Assembly (NCBI GenBank): GCA_016930085.1 | Contig: JAFGHO010000069.1 | Location: forward strand, 62,001 to 126,000 | Reading direction: 5' to 3' | Origin: Spirochaetales bacterium | GTDB taxonomy: Bacteria; Spirochaetota; Spirochaetia; SZUA-6; JAFGRV01 | DNA: 64,000 nt | Shown here: piece by piece, positions 54,072-63,068 of the stretch | Position numbering within the stretch: position 1 is the first letter of the stretch | Layout: each line of letters starts with the position of its first letter | Notes under the pieces: generated by a model | Told to the model about the DNA's origin: nothing | Database searches by the model: none | The model's input: only the letters and a program-made list of their open reading frames with translations | Program-made: the position numbers and the translations under genes

Positions 54072-54518
54072 GTGAGCGGTAAAAAACGAATATTGTTTCT
54101 CTGTACCGGCAACTCGTGTAGAAGCCAGATGGCGGAAGGATTCGCCCGTGCACTCAAGGACGACCTGATCGAGGCATATTCGGCGGGAATCGAAACACAC
54201 GGATTGAACCCACTCGCCGTCAGGGTCATGGCGGAAGCCGGCATCGATATTTCCGGACAGAAAAGCAAGAACGTCCTCGAGTTTTTCAACAACAACATCG
54301 AGTTCGATTACGTGATTACGGTCTGCGACCACGCCCGCGAGTCCTGCCCGGTCTATCCGGCAAAAACACGCCTCATTCACAAGGGCTTCGACGATCCGCC
54401 CGCGCTTGCCGAAACGGCGAAAACAGAGGAAGAAGCGCTGGAACATTACCGCCGGGTACGGGACGAGATCAGGACGTTCGTCGAAACACTCCCGGGGGCG
54501 TTATCGACGCGTCACTGA
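54072..54518 (+). CDS. arsC: Arsenate reductase, thioredoxin-coupled (low-molecular-weight phosphatase type)
   Basis: The 148-residue product has the P-loop CTGNSCRS (C11, R17) and the redox cysteines in VCDHARESCP (C85 and C92), the Cys10-Cys82-Cys89 relay of Staphylococcus/Bacillus ArsC. It reduces arsenate to arsenite using thioredoxin. The GTG at 54072 follows AAGGAG at a rather wide spacing; an in-frame ATG at 53883 would add a 63-residue ArsR remnant. No arsB/acr3 efflux gene is adjacent. Confidence 0.85.
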   Translation: MSGKKRILFLCTGNSCRSQMAEGFARALKDDLIEAYSAGIETHGLNPLAVRVMAEAGIDISGQKSKNVLEFFNNNIEFDYVITVCDHARESCPVYPAKTRLIHKGFDDPPALAETAKTEEEALEHYRRVRDEIRTFVETLPGALSTRH

Positions 54519-54537
54519 CCGGCAATGGGTACTACTC

Positions 54538-56124
54538 TTATTTTCCGGCAAAAACCCGGTAATCGATATCCGGAAAAATCGTAAACTTTTTCTCGAGCGC
54601 GGAAAGCCATGCTTGATCGATCCTGTCGCCGTTGAGGGCGTCAAACAGCGTGGTGAAATGGGCGATATGCTCTTTTGTCCGCTTTTTCGCGTACGGTACC
54701 GTCGTCCCGGTCTTCATGATAAAGGCCCAGTCGGATGCCTGCGCGAGCAGCAGCTCCCTTGCCGCCTGATTCAACGCCCTTTTCCGGATCCCGGTCGCTT
54801 CGGGATATTTGACCGCGAGTTCGGTCATCCGTTCGGCCGCTTTATGAATATGCCGGTAAATCCAGTCGTTACTCTCGTCCAACCATACTTCTCCGTACCC
54901 GTTATTCCCCCAACTCGAAGCCGAAGGAGTGGACACCTGATTCGCGCCGTGCAGGTCGAGATAATCCGACGGTGTTTTCATCCCGACGATATCGGCCGCC
55001 TCTGCGGTGACACGGATCATATGTTCGATCCATTCGGGCCCCTCAAACCACCAGTGACCGAAGAGTTCGGCATCGAAAGGACTCACGATAACGGGCGGGC
55101 GATCCATAAGCGGGGCCAAACGCTCTATCTGCTTGCACCTCATATAGACGAAATTATCCGCGTGTTCCTTCACTTTTTCAAGCGCTGCCGCCCTGTTATA
55201 CGGTTTCTTTATGTTCGTGGGTCCAGTAATCGCATAATACTTGATTCCCGTATTGATTCGCAGATCACCTTCATGAATGTACGGGCGGATATAATCGATG
55301 GGCAGATCATATCCGATGTCGCGATAATATTCCCTGTACAGATAATCGCTCGGATACCCGTCCTCCGCGGACCAGACGGCCCATGAAGAAGCCGGATCCC
55401 GCCCGAAAGCGGCGACGAGATTGTTGCAGTAAAGCGGGGCATATATGCCGTATTTCGGTTTTCTCTCTGCAAAGAGGAGACCGTGCGTATCGGTAAAAAA
55501 GAACCGGATCCCGTTATCTTTGAGGTGGGTTTCCAGCCCCGGATAATATCCGCACTCCGGAAGCCAGATTCCTTCCGGATCGCCCGAAAACACCCTCCGG
55601 TGTGACGCCACCGCGAACCGTATTTGTGCCCCGACATTCTCCGTGTAGTTTTCGATATGGGGAAGAAAGCAATGCGTGGCACTGCAGGTGATAAGCTGGA
55701 GACAACCTTTTTCCTCGAACTTCTTGAATCCCTTCAGGATGTTCTTTCCATAGACGTCGATAAAATCATGATGATTCTGTTTGAACATATCGACATACAT
55801 ACAGGCAAGGGTATGAAACTCCGGCTCGTTCTCCGTTCTCATTTTTTCCTTTTCCGCGAGTTCGATGAGTCTTTCAGTGTAGCGGAGATAGCGTCCTGTG
55901 AGAAGCTCGTCGGATAACATTGCGGCGAGAGTCGGCGATATGCTGATGGTAATCCTGAACGGAATCCCTTCATGCTGCAAACGATCGAATACCCGCAGAA
56001 GGGGGAGATATGTTTCGGAGATTGCTTCGAAAAGCCAGTTTTCTTCGAGAAAGGCTTCATGTTCGGGATGCCTCACGAACGGCAGATGGGCATGCAGCAC
56101 CAATGTAAAATAACCCTTTGACAT
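54538..56124 (-). CDS. GH57 1,4-alpha-glucan branching enzyme
   Basis: The 528-residue product begins GYFTLVLHAHLPFVRHPE, the GH57 start, and has the nucleophile glutamate E190 in EGIWLPECGYYPG and acid/base aspartate D351 in SPFDAELFGHWW. A C-terminal DUF1957 helical domain follows. These features match the GH57 branching enzymes (TK1436 type) that create alpha-1,6 branches in glycogen. It is cotranscribed with the DUF4912 gene from the promoter at 56927-56955. Confidence 0.9.
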   Translation of the reverse strand: MSKGYFTLVLHAHLPFVRHPEHEAFLEENWLFEAISETYLPLLRVFDRLQHEGIPFRITISISPTLAAMLSDELLTGRYLRYTERLIELAEKEKMRTENEPEFHTLACMYVDMFKQNHHDFIDVYGKNILKGFKKFEEKGCLQLITCSATHCFLPHIENYTENVGAQIRFAVASHRRVFSGDPEGIWLPECGYYPGLETHLKDNGIRFFFTDTHGLLFAERKPKYGIYAPLYCNNLVAAFGRDPASSWAVWSAEDGYPSDYLYREYYRDIGYDLPIDYIRPYIHEGDLRINTGIKYYAITGPTNIKKPYNRAAALEKVKEHADNFVYMRCKQIERLAPLMDRPPVIVSPFDAELFGHWWFEGPEWIEHMIRVTAEAADIVGMKTPSDYLDLHGANQVSTPSASSWGNNGYGEVWLDESNDWIYRHIHKAAERMTELAVKYPEATGIRKRALNQAARELLLAQASDWAFIMKTGTTVPYAKKRTKEHIAHFTTLFDALNGDRIDQAWLSALEKKFTIFPDIDYRVFAGK

Positions 56125-56155
56125 TTTTTTTCCTTTCGATCTTCAATCGTTCCGT

Positions 56156-56890
56156 CTATCCGTACGGGATATAGCTCGAGCTGACAAATGATATTATCCG
56201 CTGGGGAATCCCCGCTGAGGCGGGATGAAAACTGGCAAAATCCTTCCGGATTAAATCGATGATCTTGTCCGTGGAGCCAGCGATCCATTCATTATCGATC
56301 ACCCCGGAAATATTTTCACGCGGCGAGTTGATCACGTTCGATTGTGCGATAAATTTCTTCTCACCGTTCGATGAATACAATAGCTGAATGATATAGACGC
56401 TGTCCGGGTGGGGTACATTGATGTACCATTTGCCATCGTTGAGCAGAACGGGAATATCAAAATAGAAATTTGAATTATTCCCGTTAAAATCGATGAGTTT
56501 TATGTCGTGCACACGCAACAACAGCCCCTCGAATCCCTGATCCGTTTTTATCCGACGCAATGTTTGTTTATCGATCTCCCAATACGCGAACGCCCAGTAC
56601 GGATCGCGCGCCATCAGAATAATCCGAGTCGTCCCGTATGAATCCGGCAGTACGATCTCTTCACTGTCGCGGACATCCAGCTCTTCATCGCGCGAGAGTC
56701 TGTACTTCATTCCCTCGATCTTCACCGAAACATTATCGAACTCCCTTTCTTCCTCCCGTTCATCGTACGATTCACAAACCCTTTTGATAAGTGTTTCACG
56801 GTCGATATCATCGGGGACGGGAATATCAATATCGTGCGCTATTTTTTTGAGTTCATCCAGGGTTAATTGTTCAAGCCGCTCTCTTCTCAT
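56156..56890 (-). CDS. DUF4912 domain protein
   Basis: The 244-residue cytoplasmic product has an N-terminal SAP-like helical part (ERLEQLTLDELKKIAHDIDI) and a DUF4912 domain (about 80-200) with RIILMARDPYWAFAYWEI. Family members often lie beside GH57 and glycogen genes and seem to have a carbohydrate-binding-like beta sandwich, so a role in glucan handling is inferred. The ATG at 56890 is preferred over a GTG at 56896. Confidence 0.8.
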   Translation of the reverse strand: MRRERLEQLTLDELKKIAHDIDIPVPDDIDRETLIKRVCESYDEREEEREFDNVSVKIEGMKYRLSRDEELDVRDSEEIVLPDSYGTTRIILMARDPYWAFAYWEIDKQTLRRIKTDQGFEGLLLRVHDIKLIDFNGNNSNFYFDIPVLLNDGKWYINVPHPDSVYIIQLLYSSNGEKKFIAQSNVINSPRENISGVIDNEWIAGSTDKIIDLIRKDFASFHPASAGIPQRIISFVSSSYIPYG

Positions 56891-56926
56891 AATCACATCC
56901 GATCTTCATTCGTAATAACACCCTAT

Positions 56927-56955
56927 ATACTAGTGAATGCGTGGCGGTGTGTCAA
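56927..56955 (-). promoter_or_regulatory. Sigma70 promoter for DUF4912-branching enzyme
   Basis: TTGACA (56950-56955) and TAGTAT (56927-56932) with a 17-base spacer on the minus strand form a near-consensus promoter, about 35 bases before the ATG. The remaining divergent gap to the plus-strand GH57 start (56956-57157) has a T-rich patch near 56974 but no second clear promoter. Confidence 0.65.
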
Positions 56956-57157
56956 GATGAAGGAAGTCCCGGCTTTTTTTGTTACATTGATTTTTTCATC
57001 GATATGCCCGCGATCTGGCTAAAATACCCGCCTTGTCCCGTAAGCCGCCTGTGTACGGCGACCGGAGAAGACCGGGGGCAAAAGGCACGAGAAGTGCGCT
57101 ATGGTTATTCAGGCGAACCTGCTTTACAAAGTACATGAAAACCGTACAATGGGATAT

Positions 57158-59569
57158 ATGAAGAACAACCTCATTATTCATGGCCATTTCTACCAGCCAC
57201 CGCGTGAAGATCCATGGATCGGGCTTGTTCCCTCTCAACCTTCCGCCTATCCGTATCATGACTGGAATGAACGTATTACAAAAGAATGTTATGCAGCCAA
57301 TTCCATGTCCCGGACGCTGAACGGTTTCGGCCAGATAACCGATATCGTCAACAATTACGCCTATATTTCCTTTAATTTCGGGCCCACACTCCTCAACTGG
57401 CTCAAAACCAACACGGATCATGTTTACGAAAATATCCTCGAAGCGGACAGGGAAAGCATGAAACGTAATAACGGGCACGGCAACGCAATCGCCCAGGCCT
57501 ATAATCACACCATTCTTCCCCTCTGCTCTCCGGAGGATGCCAGAACCCAGATTATCTGGGGTCTGAAGGATTTCGAGGCCCATTTTGGAAGAAATTCGGA
57601 AGGGATCTGGCTGCCCGAGGCGGCGGTCAGCATGCCGGTAATCGATTTAATGATCGAACAGGGGATACGGTTCATCATTCTCTCTCCCTGGCAGGCGGAA
57701 GCCATTTGTCCTATCGGCGCGAACAAATGGCAGCCGTTACACCATAATCCCGTCCCGAGCGGCCAGGCATATCAGATTGACCGGCCCCATGGCTCTATCG
57801 CCGTTTTTTTCTATAATCATATCCTCGCAACCGGAATCTCGTTTCAGAATTTTCTTCGTAATGCGGACAGGTTATATGAAAAACTGATATCTTTTAAACA
57901 GAATGCGGACCCCCACTACCTCGTGAATATCGCCACAGACGGAGAAGTCTACGGACATCACGAACCCTTTGGCGATATGTGTCTCGCGGCCCTGATAAAA
58001 CTCGTAGAAAAAAACGATGATTTTACTTTTATGAACTACGGCATGTATCTCGATATGTATCCTCCCACTTGCCTTGTCAAACTGAAAGAAGGTGAACAGG
58101 GACACGGTACATCATGGAGCTGCATCCATGGTGTAGCCAGATGGTACAGAAATTGCGGCTGTACGACAGGCAGCCGGGACGGGTGGAACCAGGAATGGCG
58201 TACACCCCTCCGAAACGCCTTTATATCCCTTCGGGACAAACTTCGCGCTCTTTTTATCAGGGAAATGACGACGCTTTCTTCCCACGATCCCATGGAGATC
58301 AGGAATACCTATATCGATGTCATAACTGAAAAAGCAAACAGAACCAATTTTATCCGGCGATATGTCGACAGGTCAGACCCTTCCGATACCGGCATACTGA
58401 AGCGTTTCTTTTCACTCATGGAAGGCCAGAAATACGCCATGTACATGTTTACTTCCTGCGGCTGGTTTTTTTCGGATATCTCCGGAATCGAAACAATGCA
58501 GAACATGAGATACGCGATAAAGGCCCTCGATCTCCATGGCCTGCCCTATGACAAGGATATTACCACACCGTTTCTCTCCGAACTTGAAACCGCGCGAAGC
58601 AACATCAGTTCTTTCGGATCCGGAAGAAATATCGTTGAATCGATTATCCTCGAGGAAAAAAAGGGACTTCAGCATGGAGCGGCGATTTTTATTCTGTCCG
58701 AACTCTGGGCCAGCAAAACCTATAAAAACGACACCTACGGTATATTCAAACTCGCAGATTTCTCGGCCGAAAAACCGGGTACCAATAAAACCGTGGTTGA
58801 AAAACGTGGACGGGTAACCGTACGAAATTATATGGTCCAGCATGAAACGACATACGTTTTTTCATTAAAGGAAAAGGAACTCGAAGGGATCTCACTCACC
58901 CTCAGGGAGGACGTCCCGGGCGACAAGCATCAGGAAGAAATCGAAATTTCCGTCGCCGATCTGCCCGTCGAACTCAAAACACATATCACCGATTCCGTTT
59001 CCTCCCACGTTGTCGATCGTTGCATAAACAACAGTATCGAATCATTCAACGCAACGCGGAGTGCCCTCGTCTATTTGAAAAAGATGAACGTCAGCGGACC
59101 GCACACCATTATCGATCTCGCGGAGCTGCTAATCGACCGTATGCTCGAGCAATTACTCAATGACCGCACGGTTGTTCCTTCTGAAGCGACATTGGGCCGC
59201 ATCAAGGATCTGATGCTTTTTGCAAACGAATACGAGTTGAACGTTGATATTGACAGCCTTAAAACGAAAGTCTCCTCGATCATCTCCTACCAGGCGGAAC
59301 GGCTAACCGATATGATCGAAGAGGAACCGACAAGGATTATCATTCATCTGCTTGAAACCTGTCGCCGTTTCGGAAGTGAACCGGAAATAACACGGGCACA
59401 GGACAGGGTATTTCAACTGCTAAAAGCGGCGGAGCATGCCGCGTCAAGAGTACTCGACGGTAAAATGGATTTTTCCGTACTCAACAGAATTCGGCGCCTT
59501 ATCAAACTCGGCGCCACATTAGGATTTGACGTAGAAAAACACAAGGAAAACTTTTTCGTTTTCGAGTAA
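57158..59569 (+). CDS. GH57-family glycoside hydrolase/transferase with DUF3536
   Basis: The 803-residue product has the GH57 N-terminal barrel, with IIHGHFYQPPRE at the start, the nucleophile E154 in EGIWLPEAAVS and the acid/base D261 in IATDGEVYGHHEP. Next comes a DUF3536 region and a long helical C-terminal part. The substrate of this GH57 subgroup is not established; alpha-glucan is likely. The ATG at 57158 matches homologue starts; an earlier ATG at 57101 would add 19 unrelated residues. It is divergent from the branching enzyme. Confidence 0.85.
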   Translation: MKNNLIIHGHFYQPPREDPWIGLVPSQPSAYPYHDWNERITKECYAANSMSRTLNGFGQITDIVNNYAYISFNFGPTLLNWLKTNTDHVYENILEADRESMKRNNGHGNAIAQAYNHTILPLCSPEDARTQIIWGLKDFEAHFGRNSEGIWLPEAAVSMPVIDLMIEQGIRFIILSPWQAEAICPIGANKWQPLHHNPVPSGQAYQIDRPHGSIAVFFYNHILATGISFQNFLRNADRLYEKLISFKQNADPHYLVNIATDGEVYGHHEPFGDMCLAALIKLVEKNDDFTFMNYGMYLDMYPPTCLVKLKEGEQGHGTSWSCIHGVARWYRNCGCTTGSRDGWNQEWRTPLRNAFISLRDKLRALFIREMTTLSSHDPMEIRNTYIDVITEKANRTNFIRRYVDRSDPSDTGILKRFFSLMEGQKYAMYMFTSCGWFFSDISGIETMQNMRYAIKALDLHGLPYDKDITTPFLSELETARSNISSFGSGRNIVESIILEEKKGLQHGAAIFILSELWASKTYKNDTYGIFKLADFSAEKPGTNKTVVEKRGRVTVRNYMVQHETTYVFSLKEKELEGISLTLREDVPGDKHQEEIEISVADLPVELKTHITDSVSSHVVDRCINNSIESFNATRSALVYLKKMNVSGPHTIIDLAELLIDRMLEQLLNDRTVVPSEATLGRIKDLMLFANEYELNVDIDSLKTKVSSIISYQAERLTDMIEEEPTRIIIHLLETCRRFGSEPEITRAQDRVFQLLKAAEHAASRVLDGKMDFSVLNRIRRLIKLGATLGFDVEKHKENFFVFE

Positions 59570-59702
59570 ATTCCGTACCCGCATAAATCCGCCTCAGCGG
59601 AAGACGACCCCGTTTTCTCACAAGCCGGTTTCATTTGAAATCGATCGTTTGCATGACGGAAAATTGTCTCACGGGACTCGCAATCCGCCGTATGCAGACT
59701 CC

Positions 59703-59731
59703 TTGACAGCGGTATTACAAAGTAATATTAT
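59703..59731 (+). promoter_or_regulatory. Promoter of the metal-uptake operon
   Basis: TTGACA (59703-59708) and TATTAT (59726-59731) are 17 bases apart; TATAAT three bases further would need a 20-base spacer. A palindrome lies inside the spacer (59713-59727). The upstream stretch 59570-59702 has one small hairpin (CCGC...GCGG, near 59590) and nothing else recognised. Confidence 0.6.
59713..59727. promoter_or_regulatory. Palindromic operator TATTAC-AAA-GTAATA
   Basis: A perfect 6+3+6 palindrome occupies the spacer between the -35 and -10 elements of the promoter before the ribbon-helix-helix gene. A repressor bound here would block RNA polymerase. The encoded regulator itself is the first candidate; ribbon-helix-helix proteins typically bind such short inverted repeats. 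Confidence 0.5.
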
Positions 59732-59751
59732 AATAGCAGAGAAGGAGAACA

Positions 59752-60024
59752 ATGACCATGGCAAAACAGAAACATGATGTGGTGACATTCAAAGTCGAAT
59801 CGTCTCTTGCCGCGATATTGAAAAAACTCCCGAATAAATCGGCATTTATACGAAATGCCATATTAAAATCATTCGAGAATCTCTGTCCGCTCTGCCAGGG
59901 AAGCGGTATCCTTTCTATCGATCAGAAAGAGCATTGGGACAGGTTCAAGGCGAACCATCCTCTTAAAAAATGCAGCGAATGTGAATCATTTTATCTGGAG
60001 TGCCGCGCGGGGCGAACCGGATAG
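59752..60024 (+). CDS. Ribbon-helix-helix regulator with zinc-ribbon-like tail
   Basis: The 90-residue product has an N-terminal ribbon-helix-helix segment (VVTFKVESSLAAILKKL, NKSAFIRNAILKSF) like CopG/MetJ family DNA-binding proteins, and a tail with five cysteines. These are CPLC at 45-48, CSEC at 74-77 and C84, a plausible metal site. It leads an operon for a zinc/manganese-type ABC transporter, so it is probably a metal-sensing autorepressor acting on the palindrome in its promoter. It is not NikR, Fur, Zur or DtxR type. AAGGAG lies four bases before the ATG. Confidence 0.75.
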   Translation: MTMAKQKHDVVTFKVESSLAAILKKLPNKSAFIRNAILKSFENLCPLCQGSGILSIDQKEHWDRFKANHPLKKCSECESFYLECRAGRTG

Positions 60025-60085
60025 CCGGACCGTCACGTGAAATACATGGCAATATGTCCGGCACATTGAATCACGGACGAGGGGG

Positions 60086-60841
60086 ATGAGTAAAATGAAA
60101 AAAGAAATTATCCGAATGGAAAACGTCAGTTTCTCATATGATAAGTCATACGTCCTCAAGGATGTTACCTTGAGTTTTTATGAAAACGAAATGGTGAGCA
60201 TTATCGGTCCGAACGGAAGCGGAAAAACGACATTACTCAAACTCATCCTCGGACTTATCAGACCTGATCGCGGACACATTACGGTATTTTCACAATCGCC
60301 CGAACACAACGAGCATACAACCGGGTATGTTCCGCAGTATGCGATATTCGATCCCGAGTTTCCCGTTGCCGTCATCGATGTCGTATTAATGGGACGTCTC
60401 GGTCTTTCCGGCGGGCTTTTTTACCGGAAGAAAGACAGACAGGCAGCCCATGAAGCGCTCGAAAAAGTCAACCTCCGTGATTTCGGCCCGCGCCGGTTTT
60501 CCTCCCTTTCGGGCGGCCAGCGGCAACGTGTCCTGATCGCGCGTGCCCTGGCTTCCTCCCCCCGGCTTCTCCTCCTCGACGAGCCCACCGCACACGTCGA
60601 CAGGTCCACGGAACAGCAGCTTTATTGTCTTATCAAGGATATATCCCGGGACATCACCGTGCTGCTCGTTTCCCATGATCTGGGTGTTGTTCCGAAAATA
60701 TCCGACCGTATCGCATGCGTCAATCAAAGCGTAAAAATACACGCGTCAAAAGAATTAACCGGGAATGATATTCAAACCATATATAACTACGATATCAATC
60801 TCGTTGAACACTCAAGAGAATGTGAGGAATTAATGTCATGA
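60086..60841 (+). CDS. Metal ABC transporter ATP-binding protein (ZnuC-type)
   Basis: The 251-residue ATPase has Walker A GPNGSGKTT, signature LSGGQRQRVL, Walker B LLLLDEPTAHVD and the switch histidine in LLVSHDLG. The closest family is the zinc/manganese importer group (ZnuC, TroB, MntB). It powers import by the next gene's permease. The start is followed by a second ATG at 60095. The stop overlaps the permease start by four bases. Confidence 0.9.
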   Translation: MSKMKKEIIRMENVSFSYDKSYVLKDVTLSFYENEMVSIIGPNGSGKTTLLKLILGLIRPDRGHITVFSQSPEHNEHTTGYVPQYAIFDPEFPVAVIDVVLMGRLGLSGGLFYRKKDRQAAHEALEKVNLRDFGPRRFSSLSGGQRQRVLIARALASSPRLLLLDEPTAHVDRSTEQQLYCLIKDISRDITVLLVSHDLGVVPKISDRIACVNQSVKIHASKELTGNDIQTIYNYDINLVEHSRECEELMS

Positions 60842-61698
60842 CGGCCTTTTTCAGCGATGTACTCGTTTTCCCCTTTCTTCAATACGCGCTTTTCGCGGCG
60901 ATCCTTTCCTCGATCGCCTGCGGTGTCGTGGGAAGCTATATTACCGTAAAACGAATCACCTATATCGCGGGCGCGATCGCCCACAGTATACTTGGCGGCA
61001 TGGGTATCGCAAAATACCTCAATGTGACCGCCGGACTTGATTTCATCCAACCGCTGCACGGCGCCATCGTTTTCGCCCTGGCGGCCGCTATTATTATCGG
61101 ACTTGTCACCCTGTACAGCAAACAGCGAATCGATACGGTATTGAGTGCCATCTGGGCGATCGGCATGGCGACGGGAATACTCTTTATCTACGCCACACCC
61201 GGTTACCGCGAGGATCTCATGAGTTACCTGTTCGGCAACATCCTCATGGTCGGTCCGCAGGATCTCATGCTGATCGGAATACTCGATGTCATTATCATGA
61301 CCGCCGGTATCCTCTTCTACACGAGGATTCTGGCAATCTCTTTTGATGCCGAATATGCGCGCCTTCGGGGGATAAACGTGCGTTTTTACCTGCTCGCCCT
61401 TCTCGTCCTCACCGCTCTCACGATTGTTGTCCTTATTCAGATCGTGGGAATCGTCATGGTTATTGCGCTTCTCTCCCTGCCCGCGGCGACCGCATCAATT
61501 TTCACGAGACAACTCTGGCAGATGACCCTGAGTTCGATTCTCCTCTGCCTTCTGTATACGATCGGCGGACTCATCATCAGTTATGGCCCTGATCTTCCGG
61601 CGGGTGCGACGATCATCGTTCTTTCCGGGACCGTGTACCTTCTGGTACTGGGGGCGAAAAAGCTGCATCGGGCGTCGTCCGCCCGGCGGCCGCATTGA
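60838..61698 (+). CDS. Metal ABC transporter permease (ZnuB-type)
   Basis: The 286-residue product has eight to nine predicted membrane helices and ABC-3 family phrases (GVVGSYITVKRITYIAGAIA, HSILGGMGIA, VGIVMVIALLSLPAATAS). It forms the channel for zinc, manganese or iron uptake with the adjacent ATPase. Translational coupling with the ATPase gene is indicated by the ATGA overlap. Confidence 0.92.
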   Translation: MTAFFSDVLVFPFLQYALFAAILSSIACGVVGSYITVKRITYIAGAIAHSILGGMGIAKYLNVTAGLDFIQPLHGAIVFALAAAIIIGLVTLYSKQRIDTVLSAIWAIGMATGILFIYATPGYREDLMSYLFGNILMVGPQDLMLIGILDVIIMTAGILFYTRILAISFDAEYARLRGINVRFYLLALLVLTALTIVVLIQIVGIVMVIALLSLPAATASIFTRQLWQMTLSSILLCLLYTIGGLIISYGPDLPAGATIIVLSGTVYLLVLGAKKLHRASSARRPH

Positions 61699-61823
61699 TG
61701 GACCACCGTACACGAAGCGTAACAACGCCTCCTCCAAAGAAGCAACTTCCGTTGGAAACCGTTTCCTCATGGAAATGAAATTCCCTTCGTGCTTCACGCA
61801 TCACCGGTCCGGCCCCCGCTCAC

Positions 61824-61853
61824 TTGACAGAAACTTCTTCAAGGGACTACATT
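61824..61853 (+). promoter_or_regulatory. Possible separate promoter for the metal-binding lipoprotein
   Basis: TTGACA (61824-61829) and TACATT (61848-61853) are 18 bases apart. The gap after the permease gene (61699-61942) also holds GGAAAC-C-GTTTCC (near 61754). The palindrome of the first promoter is not repeated, so control may differ. Confidence 0.4.
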
Positions 61854-61942
61854 ATTATACATGAAAACGGATACCGGCGGCCGGGCCCGAAGCAAGATAC
61901 GTGTATCCGGCCCGGAATAAATCGAAAACCGAGGAGGACCAT

Positions 61943-62983
61943 ATGAAACCTTCACGACGGCTTATCGTGATGACCCTGACCGCATTCGTCTTTTCGGCGG
62001 CCTCACTGGCAGTGATTCCGGTTGCCTGCGGAAACGGCGGGAAAGAGAAACCGGCGGCCTCGACATCGATTCAGGAGGTGCCACGGACGGACGACGACCA
62101 TGAAAGCCGCTACAGACCCGAACCGCTCAATATCGTCGTGACAACTGATTTTATCCGTGAACTGGTGTACATGTTCGCACGCTACCGATCGAATCCGACC
62201 CCCATCATCATAAAGCCTGGAACCAACCCCCTGCTTTACAAGGCAACCGAATCAGACGAAACATTGATGATGGACGCCGATCTTGTCATTTATAACGGAC
62301 TCGGCCTTGAACCCGGTCTTTCCGACACCCTCGAACGGGTCGGCAAAACGGTTCCTTGCAGGGCGATTACCGCCTGTCTTTCGAAAGAGGACCTTATCAG
62401 ATCGGACCTGTATGAAAGCGGATACGATCCCCATGTATGGTGGGATCTTACCTTATGGGAAAAGATACTCCGCTATATGGTGGATATCCTTGCCACAGTC
62501 GATCCCGAGTTCGAATTCGACTACGGTTCCACGTTTATCAGATACGGTCAGGAATTGAGTTTCGTCCGCCGCTACATCGGCAGCTGGGCTTCCCGAATTC
62601 CCGGTGAAAAAAGGATTCTCGTTACCCTTCACGACGCATTCCGTTATTTTGGAAGGGCATTCGATTTCGAGGTAAAAAGCCTTTATCTGCCGGGAACCGA
62701 TACAATGAATCAAAAACGGCTGAATGAACTCGCCGATTTCATTATTGCCGGAAATATTGAAACCGTGTTTCCCGAAAAGGCGTTTCCGCATGACGACCTG
62801 CAAAGACTTATTAATGAAGTGGAAAAACGGGGCGGCCACGTGACGTCCGGGGACGAGCTTTACGCATATTCGCTCGGTGAAATGAATACCCCCGAGTATA
62901 TCTTTCTCAGGGCATCGAGAATCATGATCGCGAGAATATATAAGGAATTGAAACCGCCCGACGGAATGGATATGCCGAAATGA
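61943..62983 (+). CDS. Metal ABC transporter substrate-binding lipoprotein (atypical ZnuA/TroA)
   Basis: The 346-residue product has a lipoprotein signal (lipid Cys29 in IPVAC) and the two-lobed cluster A-I (ZnuA/TroA/PsaA) fold. Ligand regions DPHVWWD (H164) and TLHDAFRYFG (H230) are conserved, but the first histidine motif (normally DPHxYEP) reads NPLLYKA, with Leu97 in place of His. A short Asp/His loop (DDDHE, 50-54) precedes the fold. Affinity or metal choice may therefore differ. AGGAGG precedes the ATG at 61943. Confidence 0.88.
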   Translation: MKPSRRLIVMTLTAFVFSAASLAVIPVACGNGGKEKPAASTSIQEVPRTDDDHESRYRPEPLNIVVTTDFIRELVYMFARYRSNPTPIIIKPGTNPLLYKATESDETLMMDADLVIYNGLGLEPGLSDTLERVGKTVPCRAITACLSKEDLIRSDLYESGYDPHVWWDLTLWEKILRYMVDILATVDPEFEFDYGSTFIRYGQELSFVRRYIGSWASRIPGEKRILVTLHDAFRYFGRAFDFEVKSLYLPGTDTMNQKRLNELADFIIAGNIETVFPEKAFPHDDLQRLINEVEKRGGHVTSGDELYAYSLGEMNTPEYIFLRASRIMIARIYKELKPPDGMDMPK

Positions 62984-63006
62984 GGAAAAAAAATAACAGA
63001 AAAAGC

Positions 63007-63035
63007 TTGATAAAATCGTAACTTTGATATAGATT
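63007..63035 (+). promoter_or_regulatory. Promoter for the 77-residue protein
   Basis: TTGATA (63007-63012) and TAGATT (63030-63035) with a 17-base spacer, ahead of GAGAGAGGTG and the ATG at 63069. Confidence 0.45.
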
Positions 63036-63068
63036 TTTCATTAAATCATGTGAGAGAGGTGTAAAGCG

